Below are positions 1-5,967 of a DNA stretch of 21,361 bases, piece after piece. Position 1 is the stretch's first letter; the number at the start of each line of letters is the position of its first letter. The notes beneath the pieces were generated by a model. It saw only the letters and a list, made by a program, of their open reading frames with translations, did not search any database and was not told the DNA's origin. The position numbers and the translations under genes are program-made. The stretch is from an uncultured Opitutia bacterium (GTDB lineage Bacteria > Verrucomicrobiota > Verrucomicrobiia > Opitutales > UBA953): NCBI GenBank assembly GCA_903929325.1, contig CAIYUD010000081.1, positions 1 through 21,361 of the forward strand. The letters run 5' to 3'.

Positions 1-350
1 GAGAACGCGTCGCCATTGATGGAAACGGCCTTGAGCTTGGCTTTGCGCGCCTCTTCGTGGAAAGCGACCGTGTTGTACCAGCCAGGACTTGCTGGCTTAT
101 CACCTTCCGCGGGGCGTTCAAAAAAGATCCCAAGAGTGGCCGCACCTGAACCAAAAGCGGCTGCAATACGCGAGGAGAGTCCGTAGCCTGTAGATGCGCC
201 AATGACTAAGACAGACTTTGGGCCACCTTGCAGGGGCTTCCGAGATTTCACATGGGCGATCTGTTCGCGTATGTGTGCTGCACAGCCTTCAGGGTGTGCG
301 GTTAGACAAATAAAACCACGGACGCGGGGCTTAAGGACGACCTGTGACAT
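1..350 (-). CDS. fabV: Trans-2-enoyl-ACP/CoA reductase FabV, N-terminal 116 residues (runs off the left edge)
   Basis: FabV reduces trans-2-enoyl thioesters with NAD(P)H in the last step of fatty-acid elongation, and is an alternative to FabI. The visible protein starts MSQVVLKPRVRGFICLTAHP, which is the family's characteristic opening. A Rossmann-type nucleotide loop follows (GASTGYG at residues 51-57), then GAATLGIFFERP and GWYN, then SINGDAF at the cut end. The catalytic Tyr and Lys lie further on and are outside the window. Family members are about 400 aa, so roughly 70 percent is missing. The ATG is at 348-350 and is preceded by TTA, with no clear SD sequence. It lies 59 bases downstream of dgkA on the same strand, so the two may be co-transcribed and both serve membrane-lipid supply. 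Identification is by recognisable family sequence and is firm; only the substrate preference (ACP or CoA) is open. Confidence 0.93.
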   Translation of the reverse strand, partial: MSQVVLKPRVRGFICLTAHPEGCAAHIREQIAHVKSRKPLQGGPKSVLVIGASTGYGLSSRIAAAFGSGAATLGIFFERPAEGDKPASPGWYNTVAFHEEARKAKLKAVSINGDAF

Positions 351-409
351 AAGTGGACTTAAGGGTTAAAGTGAGGTGGGCGAAAGGAGAAAAGGTGCTG
401 CGCAAGGAA

Positions 410-802
410 TCACACAAACCAGCGCCAAATCACATCGCTATAAAGCGTCCACAAGACGCAGCCCCAAACACAGACAGCATTCACAATCGCAAGAAACACC
501 GCTGCCGAACCCATGTCCTTTGCACGCTTAGCTAAAGGATGGCGATCCAGTGAGATGTGGTCCGTATTTGCCTCAATCGACGAATTCAAGAGCTCGACGA
601 TAAGGATGAGCAATAAAGAGCCAAAGAGGAGCGCTCGGATCCATGCCGAAAAATCAGGGATCACCCAGGCGGCGATGGCAAAAGGTGCCACGGCGAAGAC
701 TTCCTGTCTGAATGCGTGCTCATGCTTGTAGGCCGCCTTCAGGCCTTCAATGGTGTAACCCATGGCGCGCGTGATGCGCTGCAAGCCACCTTTGGATTTC
801 AT
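410..802 (-). CDS. dgkA: Diacylglycerol kinase (DgkA, prokaryotic small integral-membrane type)
   Basis: DgkA phosphorylates diacylglycerol to phosphatidate at the inner membrane and recycles lipid released during envelope biogenesis. The protein has a short N-terminal amphipathic part (KAAYKHEHAFRQE), then three hydrophobic segments. The family signature ELLNSSIEANTD, then HPLAKRAKDMGSAAVFLA, holds the catalytic and Mg-ATP-binding acidic and polar residues. I chose the ATG at 800-802 (130 aa). GGAGAG sits 3 bases before it, and this matches the family length (about 120 aa) better than the in-frame GTG at 824-826, which would add eight residues. It lies between an aminotransferase gene 91 bases upstream and fabV 59 bases downstream, all on the minus strand. 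No odd residues were seen in the signature. Confidence 0.93.
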   Translation of the reverse strand: MKSKGGLQRITRAMGYTIEGLKAAYKHEHAFRQEVFAVAPFAIAAWVIPDFSAWIRALLFGSLLLILIVELLNSSIEANTDHISLDRHPLAKRAKDMGSAAVFLAIVNAVCVWGCVLWTLYSDVIWRWFV

Positions 803-893
803 CTGCTCTCCGTATGGTTGATTCACCCCGCAGAGTTAAATCACCTGCAGACGAGAAGAAAGACGAAAGAATCGCTCGCTGCAGCTAAATGAC

Positions 894-2051
894 CTAGCAA
901 CGAGGTAAAGCGCGAATAAGTGCATCCAAACCCGCACCAAAGTCTTTCGGGTCAGTCAAGAGACTGAGCACAATCGAGTTCCCGCTGGCAAAGTCATAGT
1001 AGTGCCCAGGATGCACAGATGCGCCTTCCTCGAGTGCTTGGAGTGCGAAGTTCAGTTCATCAACGCCTGCCGGCAAACGCACCACGGCGCTCCACCCCGC
1101 TTGACGCGGAAGTACTTCGCAGCCGACAAGGCGAACAAGTGCCGCCTGCAACGTCGCCTCATTGGCATCAAGCCGCGCCCGCACAGCGGTACGGTAGGCG
1201 GGAGCCTCTTTCAGTAAAAATGGTAATGCCACTTGCGCGGGCGCATTCACCGAAAGAAATGCATCCGCGTGATGCTCGAGCTTAGGCAAAACCATTTGCA
1301 ACCATTCCGCAGGTCCTGCGAGCACAGACCAACCAACTTTAAGCTGCGGGGTAAGTGTTACTTTCGAAAGTCCCGAGAGAACAATCAACGGCTCCAGATT
1401 TTTTTGCGCTAATACTGACGGCTGTGCCGCGAAAGCGGCGGCGGGATAATCCAAAAAGACTTCGTCAACAATCAGCGCGCAAGCTGGCGCAGCCTTTTGT
1501 TGTGCATTGCGTAGAGCCTGAAGATCAACAGCACTCAACGTATGTCCCGTAGGATTGGCGGGTGAGACTGCGAGGATTGCTCGGGTCTTGGCGTCAGGCT
1601 TTAATGACGCCGGATCGACGCTCCAAAGACCGTCTCTAAATTCGCAACGGTAAGGAATAACTTTAACTCGGCTGATTTCGGCAAGAACACTGATCAACGG
1701 GTAAGCGGGCTCGGGGGCTAAAACATTATCCCCTGGCTCGCAAAGTAAACGCAGCCACCACGTGTAGGCTTCGCTGGTAGAGGCCGAAAGACAGATATGC
1801 TTTGGGGATACAGTGGCACCATGCTGAGCGTAGTGTGCAGCGATTGCGGTGCGCGCATCGATACTTCCAAAAGGATCCGGTTGGTGACGTTCGCATCCTG
1901 GGCCACCAAGTGCGACGGCAAGAATATCGCGCGGCCAAGTAAAGCCAGCGACGTCTGGATTACTCACTGTTAAATCGTAAACAGGGAGATTCGCGGCGCG
2001 TCGTCGTGCGGCCAACAACGTCAGAGGGTTTAACTTAAGCTCCGCAGGCAT
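894..2051 (-). CDS. PLP-dependent class I/II aminotransferase (unusual subfamily)
   Basis: This is a 385-aa fold-type I PLP enzyme, probably a cytosolic amino-acid aminotransferase. Visible landmarks are the N-terminal TVSNPD, SANPTG-like SPANPTG with the pyridine-ring Asn (N166), DEVF with the PLP-nitrogen Asp (D196), and SGLSK with the Schiff-base lysine (K230). The segment after the lysine reads PQLKVGW, where many relatives have PGxRxGW, so the phosphate-contacting Arg seems to be Lys. Near the C-terminus, where relatives usually carry an Arg that binds the substrate carboxylate (as in LRLS), this protein reads SIVLSLL with no Arg. The substrate therefore cannot be guessed. From memory, a similar HPGxxxDF...VLSLL ending occurs in a bacterial subfamily annotated only as aminotransferase. 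The ATG at 2049-2051 has no strong SD. It is probably first in a unit with dgkA and fabV. Confidence 0.9.
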   Translation of the reverse strand: MPAELKLNPLTLLAARRRAANLPVYDLTVSNPDVAGFTWPRDILAVALGGPGCERHQPDPFGSIDARTAIAAHYAQHGATVSPKHICLSASTSEAYTWWLRLLCEPGDNVLAPEPAYPLISVLAEISRVKVIPYRCEFRDGLWSVDPASLKPDAKTRAILAVSPANPTGHTLSAVDLQALRNAQQKAAPACALIVDEVFLDYPAAAFAAQPSVLAQKNLEPLIVLSGLSKVTLTPQLKVGWSVLAGPAEWLQMVLPKLEHHADAFLSVNAPAQVALPFLLKEAPAYRTAVRARLDANEATLQAALVRLVGCEVLPRQAGWSAVVRLPAGVDELNFALQALEEGASVHPGHYYDFASGNSIVLSLLTDPKDFGAGLDALIRALPRC

Positions 2052-2103
2052 GATTTTGATTTATGGATAGAGGCTGCTTGTTGCCACGACTTAATACTAA
2101 AAC

Positions 2104-2132
2104 AAAAAACCCCGACATTCGCCGGGGTTTTT
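2104..2132 (-). terminator. Rho-independent terminator of rpmB
   Basis: CCCCG (2110-2114) pairs with CGGGG (2123-2127) around an 8-base loop. An A-run lies on one side (2104-2109) and a T-run on the other (2128-2132), so it could work in both directions. It lies 20 bases past the rpmB stop on the minus strand and ahead of the aminotransferase start, separating the two units. Confidence 0.85.
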
Positions 2133-2152
2133 AATCAGACAGTGAGGGTTAC

Positions 2153-2383
2153 TCAGCCGAATTGAACGAGACCAGCCTTCATCGCCTTTACGGAAACCCA
2201 CATGCGCTTCACTTGACCTGAAGGAAGCTTCACGCGACGACGCTGAACGTTCGGACGGAAAACGCGCTTGGTCTGCTTGACGAGCTGGAGGCCGATGCCG
2301 CCGCTCTTCTTAGACTGACCCTTGTGAATGATGTTGCGACCCTTGACAGGGCGCTTGCCGGTGATGGCGCAGATGCGTGACAT
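2153..2383 (-). CDS. rpmB: 50S ribosomal protein L28
   Basis: This is a 76-aa structural protein of the large ribosomal subunit. It opens MSRICAITGKRPVKGRNI, the L28 signature, and has the basic core RRRVKLPSGQVKRMWVSVKAMKAG. It has one cysteine (C5) and no CxxC pairs, so it is the zinc-free form. AAAGGA lies 6 bases before the ATG, one of the few clear SD sequences in the window. It is transcribed alone, divergently from rpoZ, and ends in an intrinsic terminator. The identification is firm. Confidence 0.97.
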   Translation of the reverse strand: MSRICAITGKRPVKGRNIIHKGQSKKSGGIGLQLVKQTKRVFRPNVQRRRVKLPSGQVKRMWVSVKAMKAGLVQFG

Positions 2384-2449
2384 GGCTTTTTCCTTTGAGG
2401 TGAACCAAGGGTAAAAACACCCGACTTCCCCTGTGGCAAGGGAAAAGGC

Positions 2450-2479
2450 TATCTAGAGCTCAAAAGCCGCTTTTGGCAA
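2450..2479 (-). promoter_or_regulatory. Possible sigma-70-like promoter for rpmB
   Basis: Read on the minus strand, TTGCCA (2474-2479) and TAGATA (2450-2455) are 18 bases apart and lie about 70-95 bases upstream of the rpmB ATG. An AAAAGC-C-GCTTTT dyad (2462-2474) lies mostly within the spacer. The match is by eye only, so this is tentative. Confidence 0.33.
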
Positions 2480-2503
2480 AGTTAGCACCTTCGCCACGAA
2501 ACC

Positions 2504-2538
2504 CCTTTCCTGACTGACTTTGAGGCCTCAAGAAAGGG
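2504..2538. repeat. Inverted repeat with central 12-bp palindrome between rpmB and rpoZ
   Basis: TTGAGGCCTCAA (2520-2531) is a perfect palindrome. It is framed by CCCTTTC (2504-2510) and its exact reverse complement GAAAGGG (2532-2538). It sits in the 238-base divergent intergenic region. It could be a protein-binding site or part of the rpoZ leader; there is no T-run to make it a terminator. A smaller hairpin, GACCC-ctc-GGGTC (2598-2610), ends 11 bases before the rpoZ ATG. Confidence 0.45.
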
Positions 2539-2621
2539 TGTACCTTCGACAAATGCTTGCCTAGGAAGCGACGCCTCCTCAAGTTCAACCCTCCTTCGAC
2601 CCCTCGGGTCACCCATTTGCC

Positions 2622-2840
2622 ATGAGAGACGACTACCTACGCGCCGCTAATAAGGTCATCACTGACCCCAATATCCTTATCAACGTTATCTCAAAGCGAG
2701 TGAAGCAGCTCCGTAGCGGCTCACCTCAGCTCGTAGATTCATTAGAAAAACTTTCGCTCGAAGATATCGCCATGCGCGAAGTCATCGAAGGCAAAATCAC
2801 TTACGAGATCCCCTCCGACGACGAGGTGACCAAGGCCTAA
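2622..2840 (+). CDS. rpoZ: DNA-directed RNA polymerase omega subunit
   Basis: This 72-aa protein matches omega, which helps beta-prime fold and RNA polymerase assemble. The diagnostic stretches are DDYLRAANKVITDPNILIN and SKRVKQLRSGSPQLV, followed by LEDIAMREVIEGKI, corresponding to the usual IAxxEIxxGKI helix. It is short, as omega is in several non-proteobacterial lineages, and has no extended C-terminal tail. The ATG is preceded by GCC and no SD, with a small hairpin just upstream. smpB begins 52 bases after the stop, so the two are probably one transcript. Confidence 0.9.
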   Translation: MRDDYLRAANKVITDPNILINVISKRVKQLRSGSPQLVDSLEKLSLEDIAMREVIEGKITYEIPSDDEVTKA

Positions 2841-2892
2841 AGCCGCTCCCTAGGTCAACTGTCCTTTAAGGCAGGCGACCTGGAGTGGACGG

Positions 2893-3369
2893 ATGAGCAA
2901 GATGGGCGCGCGCAAAGAACAGGCGACGCCCGAAGTCAGCAACCCGAAGGCGGGTCGTGACTACTTTATCGGACCGACTTACGAAGCCGGCATCATGCTG
3001 CATGGCTCAGAAGTCAAAGCCCTGCGCGCAGGTCGAGCGAACATCGCCGATAGCTTTGTGCGCTTAAGCTCCAAAGGCCCCGTGCTTTACCGCGCACACA
3101 TTGCGGAATGGGAATTTGCGAACAAACTTAACCACGACACCTATCGCCCTCGCCCTCTTTTGTTACACAAAGCGGAGATTCAGAAAATTGTGGAAGACGT
3201 TCGCTCAGGCGGAAAATCGATCATCCCACTCAAAATGTATTTTAAACACGGCTTAGCCAAAGTGCTCATCGCCGTAGGCACTGGCAAGAAACAGCATGAC
3301 CGCCGACAAGACATGAAAGACCGCGACGACAAACGCACCATGCAGCGCGCGTTAAAGCGTCGGCGCTGA
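2893..3369 (+). CDS. smpB: SsrA (tmRNA)-binding protein SmpB
   Basis: SmpB binds tmRNA and delivers it to stalled ribosomes for trans-translation. The 158-aa protein has a short variable N-terminus. The OB-barrel core begins NPKAGRDYFIGPTYEAGI and continues with LHGSEVKALRAGRANIADS, AHI and the RPRPLLLHKAEI segment. The basic C-terminal tail (GKKQHDRRQDMKDRDDKRTM) ends in an ALKRRR-type helix that inserts in the decoding region. GGAG lies 7 bases before the ATG. It sits between rpoZ and trmL, all plus strand. The tmRNA gene itself was not found in the window. Confidence 0.97.
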   Translation: MSKMGARKEQATPEVSNPKAGRDYFIGPTYEAGIMLHGSEVKALRAGRANIADSFVRLSSKGPVLYRAHIAEWEFANKLNHDTYRPRPLLLHKAEIQKIVEDVRSGGKSIIPLKMYFKHGLAKVLIAVGTGKKQHDRRQDMKDRDDKRTMQRALKRRR

Positions 3370-3382
3370 GCGCACGACCTCT

Positions 3383-3449
3383 CCTTAACCTTTAGTCCTT
3401 AGTCTTTAGTCCTTAGCCTCTTTAGTCCTTAGTCTTTCGCCTTTAGTCT
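3383..3449 (+). repeat. Short tandem repeat tract (TTAGTCC/TTAGTCT heptamers)
   Basis: The gap between smpB and trmL contains a run of near-identical 7-base units (TTAGTCC, TTAGTCT). Within it TTTAGTCCTTAGTCTTT occurs exactly at 3391-3407 and again at 3421-3437, 30 bases apart. Further partial copies lie at both ends. The tract stops 14 bases before the trmL start codon. No promoter was recognised in it. Confidence 0.8.
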
Positions 3450-3463
3450 CCCCACTCACCCAC

Positions 3464-4018
3464 GTGCTTCACCTCGTTCTTCACCGTCCAGAAATCCCCC
3501 AGAACACGGGGAATGTTGGCCGCATGTGTGCGCTCACGGGCTGTGCGCTTCACCTCATCCATCCATTGGGATTTGAGATTAATGACGCAAAGTTACGTCG
3601 CGCCGGCATGGACTACTGGCACGCACTGGATGTTCGGCATCATGAAAACTGGGCCGCCTTCACCGCAAACGCGGACGCACCCAAACGCCGCTGGCTCTTA
3701 ACCACCAAAGCTTCACGCACAATTTGGGATGTAAGCTTCGAGGATGGCGACGCGCTTATCTTTGGTTCAGAGAGCTCTGGCGTTCCCATTGAAGTTCGTA
3801 ACTCCATCCCCGAAGAATTTCACATCAAGATACCGCAACTTGTGTCCGAAGATAAATTGCCCACCGTTATTCGCGAAGAGATGCGTGCAGCTCAAGTCAG
3901 TGCACCTGGCAAACCGCGCGTCGTCGGCGATGAACGTGAAATCCTGCGATCATTAAATCTCTCCACGGCCTGTGGCATTGCAGCCTACGAGGCACTCAGA
4001 CAGCTGCACCGTCGATAA
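3464..4018 (+). CDS. trmL: tRNA (cytidine/uridine-34-2'-O)-methyltransferase TrmL (SPOUT family) with an insertion
   Basis: TrmL methylates the wobble ribose of some leucine tRNAs using S-adenosylmethionine through a trefoil-knot (SPOUT) fold. The start HLVLHRPEIPQNTGNVGR is diagnostic, followed by HPLGFEINDAKLRRAGMDYW. Knot motif 2 reads FGSESSGVP and motif 3 RSLNLST...AAYEALRQL. Family members are usually 150-160 aa, and this one is 184. The extra length is about 32 residues between the IP of HIKIP and RSLNLS, inside the SAM-binding knot region. The start is GTG (3464-3466), set by the conserved N-terminus, with no SD. The gene follows a tandem-repeat tract and ends 13 bases from the convergent sulfatase gene. 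Confidence 0.92.
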   Translation: MLHLVLHRPEIPQNTGNVGRMCALTGCALHLIHPLGFEINDAKLRRAGMDYWHALDVRHHENWAAFTANADAPKRRWLLTTKASRTIWDVSFEDGDALIFGSESSGVPIEVRNSIPEEFHIKIPQLVSEDKLPTVIREEMRAAQVSAPGKPRVVGDEREILRSLNLSTACGIAAYEALRQLHRR

Positions 4019-4031
4019 AGCCGCCTGCAGG

Positions 4032-5366
4032 CTACTTCTTGGCCTTCGTCTTTGCCGATCCTTCTTTATCTCGCGCAGCCTTAATACCCCAAAGCGGAGT
4101 GACCAGTGCCTTATCCCATGCATCATGGATGGCTTGCAGTTCTTTAAGTTTTTCAGACTGAGCATCAGCAACATTGGTTTTTTCGGTCGGATCCTGAATT
4201 AAGTTATAAAGCTCAACGCCCTCCTCGCCTGCGGCGCGAACAATTTTCCAATCACCCACACGGGTTGCCCACTGAGTCCCAAACCGCCAGTGCAGAGGTC
4301 GACTGTCATCGAGCTTCTCTTGGCGCGTGAGCATCCCTAGCAGTGAACGACCATCGTAATCCTTGGGCACCGATCCGGCGGCAAGATCCATAAAGGTCGC
4401 GCTGATATCGAGCGTGATGGTCGGGGTAGCACAGATTGTCCCAGGGGATATTTTGCCCTGCCAACGCATCGCCATCGGCGTGCGAATACCACCTTCCCAG
4501 GTTGAGCCCTTGTGGCCGTGTAAATCGAGATTGCTCGCTCCCACTAAAGTCTGTCCGCCATTGTCAGAAATAAACACGACAAGGGTGTTCTCCTCTTGGC
4601 CTGATGCCTTCAATGCTGCCAAGAGTTTACCGACATTATCATCCAACGAGAGCATCAGTCCGGCAAATTTGCGGCGGTCTCCTTTGAGTGACTCTGGCAC
4701 CCGGGCCATCACGGCTTCATTTGGCTGCAACGGACCATGGGCAGCATTGAAAGCGGCATATAGGAACCAGGGCTTACCTTTATTGCGGTTAATAAAGCCG
4801 ACGGCTGCATCGCCAAAGGCATCCGTGAGGTATCCGTTTAATTCGACAGGCTTATCGTCTGTAAGCAACCCCTTGCCAATTCCCTTACCGACCCCGTTGT
4901 AATTGCGACTGCCACCCAAGAACCCGAGAGGCTGCTCGGCGAAACCACGCTGCAAGGGATGATAAGCCTCTTCCGTGCCGAGATGCCATTTACCAACAAT
5001 GCCAGTACGGTAACCAGCTGCAGCGAGGCGTGCAGGCAGAAGCTTTTCGGAAAGCGGAAGACCCTGTTGATGAACGCCTCCCTCGCTCGGATTCATTTCA
5101 TGGCCAAAACGCTGCTGGTAACGTCCGCTCAACATCCCAGCACGCGAAGGTGAACAAACCGGTGCGGTTAAATACGCAGACGAAAAAATAATCCCTTCTT
5201 TAGCAATGCGATTGATAAAGGGCGTAGGAAAATCTTTCCCGCCTGAAAAACCAGTATCACCAATGCCAATGTCGTCGGCGACAATGAAGAGAATGTTTGG
5301 CTGCGTCGTCGCCGGCACTCTTAAGCCAAATAGGCACAAGCAGGAGATGCAGAGCACGCGAATCAT
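4032..5366 (-). CDS. Exported S1-family sulfatase 1 (arylsulfatase-like)
   Basis: This 444-aa sulfatase hydrolyses a sulfate ester, most likely of a polysaccharide, in the periplasm or outside. An N-terminal signal peptide (about residues 1-19, ending near RVPA) precedes the alkaline-phosphatase-like core. Calcium ligands DD are at 31-32. CSPSR at 71-75 carries the cysteine that becomes formylglycine, so a maturase is needed elsewhere. GKWHLG (125-130), the AAHGPL histidine (H210), SDNGG (267-271) and HKG (K286) complete the active site. The end is lysine-rich (SAKTKAKK). A possible SD (AGGG) lies 7 bases before the ATG. It is divergent from sulfatase 2 at 5968, with the structured RNA and small gene between them. 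The sulfated substrate cannot be read from sequence. Confidence 0.95.
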   Translation of the reverse strand: MIRVLCISCLCLFGLRVPATTQPNILFIVADDIGIGDTGFSGGKDFPTPFINRIAKEGIIFSSAYLTAPVCSPSRAGMLSGRYQQRFGHEMNPSEGGVHQQGLPLSEKLLPARLAAAGYRTGIVGKWHLGTEEAYHPLQRGFAEQPLGFLGGSRNYNGVGKGIGKGLLTDDKPVELNGYLTDAFGDAAVGFINRNKGKPWFLYAAFNAAHGPLQPNEAVMARVPESLKGDRRKFAGLMLSLDDNVGKLLAALKASGQEENTLVVFISDNGGQTLVGASNLDLHGHKGSTWEGGIRTPMAMRWQGKISPGTICATPTITLDISATFMDLAAGSVPKDYDGRSLLGMLTRQEKLDDSRPLHWRFGTQWATRVGDWKIVRAAGEEGVELYNLIQDPTEKTNVADAQSEKLKELQAIHDAWDKALVTPLWGIKAARDKEGSAKTKAKK

Positions 5367-5456
5367 GTGAGTACCCTAAGCGACGAAGGGGGTGGCGGAA
5401 AGTCGGAATAAGGCCGCCTAAAGGCCCGAGATGCGATTTTTGCTTTATGACACACG

Positions 5457-5474
5457 ACCCCTTGACGGAGGGGT
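5457..5474 (+). promoter_or_regulatory. Inverted repeat overlapping the -35 region (possible operator)
   Basis: ACCCCT (5457-5462) and AGGGGT (5469-5474) are perfect reverse complements 6 bases apart. They bracket the TTGACG -35-like hexamer of the promoter that faces the structured RNA. The position suggests a repressor or activator site; no regulator can be named. Confidence 0.4.
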
Positions 5475-5492
5475 TGCCTGATATGGTATACT
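5462..5492 (+). promoter_or_regulatory. Sigma-70-like promoter ahead of the structured RNA and small ORF
   Basis: TTGACG (5462-5467) and TATACT (5487-5492) are both close to consensus but separated by 19 bases, slightly long. A start near 5499 would put transcription about 15 bases before the closing stem of the RNA at 5514 and give a leader of about 187 bases to the ORF at 5686. Confidence 0.5.
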
Positions 5493-5513
5493 GTAAGCGT
5501 TCTTTAATACAAA

Positions 5514-5660
5514 GCATCACGAGTAATGACGGTCGGCTAAACCCGATCCCATTACACCAACCGAGCCCGGGAGGGCCACGGTGGTCTCCGCAACCGAAAG
5601 GTGCGGGATGAGGATTCCCCCAGGGAATCACAACCTTCTCCCCGATGGTTATCGTGATGT
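5514..5660 (+). ncRNA. Candidate structured RNA / long leader of unknown class
   Basis: Fold worked out by eye. The closing stem is CATCACGA (5515-5522) with TCGTGATG (5652-5659), extended by a G-U pair. Inside it hairpin 1 has GTAATG/CATTAC (5523-5528/5550-5555) and GGTCGG/CCGATC (5531-5536/5543-5548). A possible helix GGGAG/CTCCC (5569-5573/5638-5642) encloses three more: GGGCCA/TGGTCT (5573-5578/5582-5587, with G-U pairs and one shared base), CCGC-A-ACC capped by GAAA (5588-5606), and GATTCCC/GGGAATC (5613-5629). A T-run follows at 5665-5670. It lacks the recognisable cores of the cobalamin, SAM, TPP, Moco and T-box leaders that I know. It may be a riboswitch-like leader, a free RNA or part of a small mobile element. 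The pairings are seen; function is unknown. Confidence 0.55.
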
Positions 5661-5685
5661 GCGGATTTTTTAACCCACACCCACC

Positions 5686-5934
5686 ATGATCAACCAACCC
5701 ATCGACAATACATCTAGCGGCTCCCACCAAGCCTCCATCGCTTTTCGTCTAACGAAAGCGCCGAACTCCAATCACCACATTTGGAATAACAATGGCACGT
5801 GGTGGCTTCACTACACCCTGCACCTGACTGACTACACCAAGCGGCGCGTTCGTGAATCACTGCGTACGACGGATGAAACAGAGGCCCGCCGACTTCGTGA
5901 TGTCAAATTAGCCTCTCTTCGCTTCGCAATCTAA
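5686..5934 (+). CDS. Small protein resembling the N-terminal DNA-binding arm of a tyrosine recombinase
   Basis: The 82-aa product has a polar N-terminus, then HIWNNNGTWWLHYTLHL, DYTKRRVRESLRTTDETEAR and RRLRDVKLASL. This pattern (a beta-hairpin with aromatic residues, then a basic stretch, then an xTxDExEARxxRD helix) is like the three-stranded arm-binding domain that opens many phage-type integrases. The catalytic domain (R...HxxR...Y) is absent, and no continuation was found downstream, where sulfatase 2 starts 33 bases later. It could be a decayed integrase, a free-standing DNA-binding or excisionase-like protein, or a conserved small family. ATG at 5686-5688, preceded by ACC, no SD. It follows the structured RNA by 26 bases. 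Coding status is supported by protein-like composition but not proven. Confidence 0.62.
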   Translation: MINQPIDNTSSGSHQASIAFRLTKAPNSNHHIWNNNGTWWLHYTLHLTDYTKRRVRESLRTTDETEARRLRDVKLASLRFAI

Positions 5935-5967
5935 TCGGAACGAAGTCAGCAATGCGGTGTCAGAGGA

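Noticed and set aside
3383..3449. CRISPR array
   Set aside because: Units are only seven bases with no unique spacers and no cas genes; a simple tandem tract.
4363..4902. 179-aa open frame on the plus strand
   Set aside because: Antisense to sulfatase 1, whose active-site motifs are intact across the same bases; no family seen.
5514..5660. Known riboswitch class (cobalamin, SAM, TPP, Moco)
   Set aside because: The characteristic cores are absent on either strand by eye; only the generic GNRA hairpin is shared.
5257..5730. 157-aa minus-strand frame spanning the structured RNA
   Set aside because: It overlaps sulfatase 1 and the small ORF, has no recognisable domain, and its open reading is explained by GC-rich hairpins.
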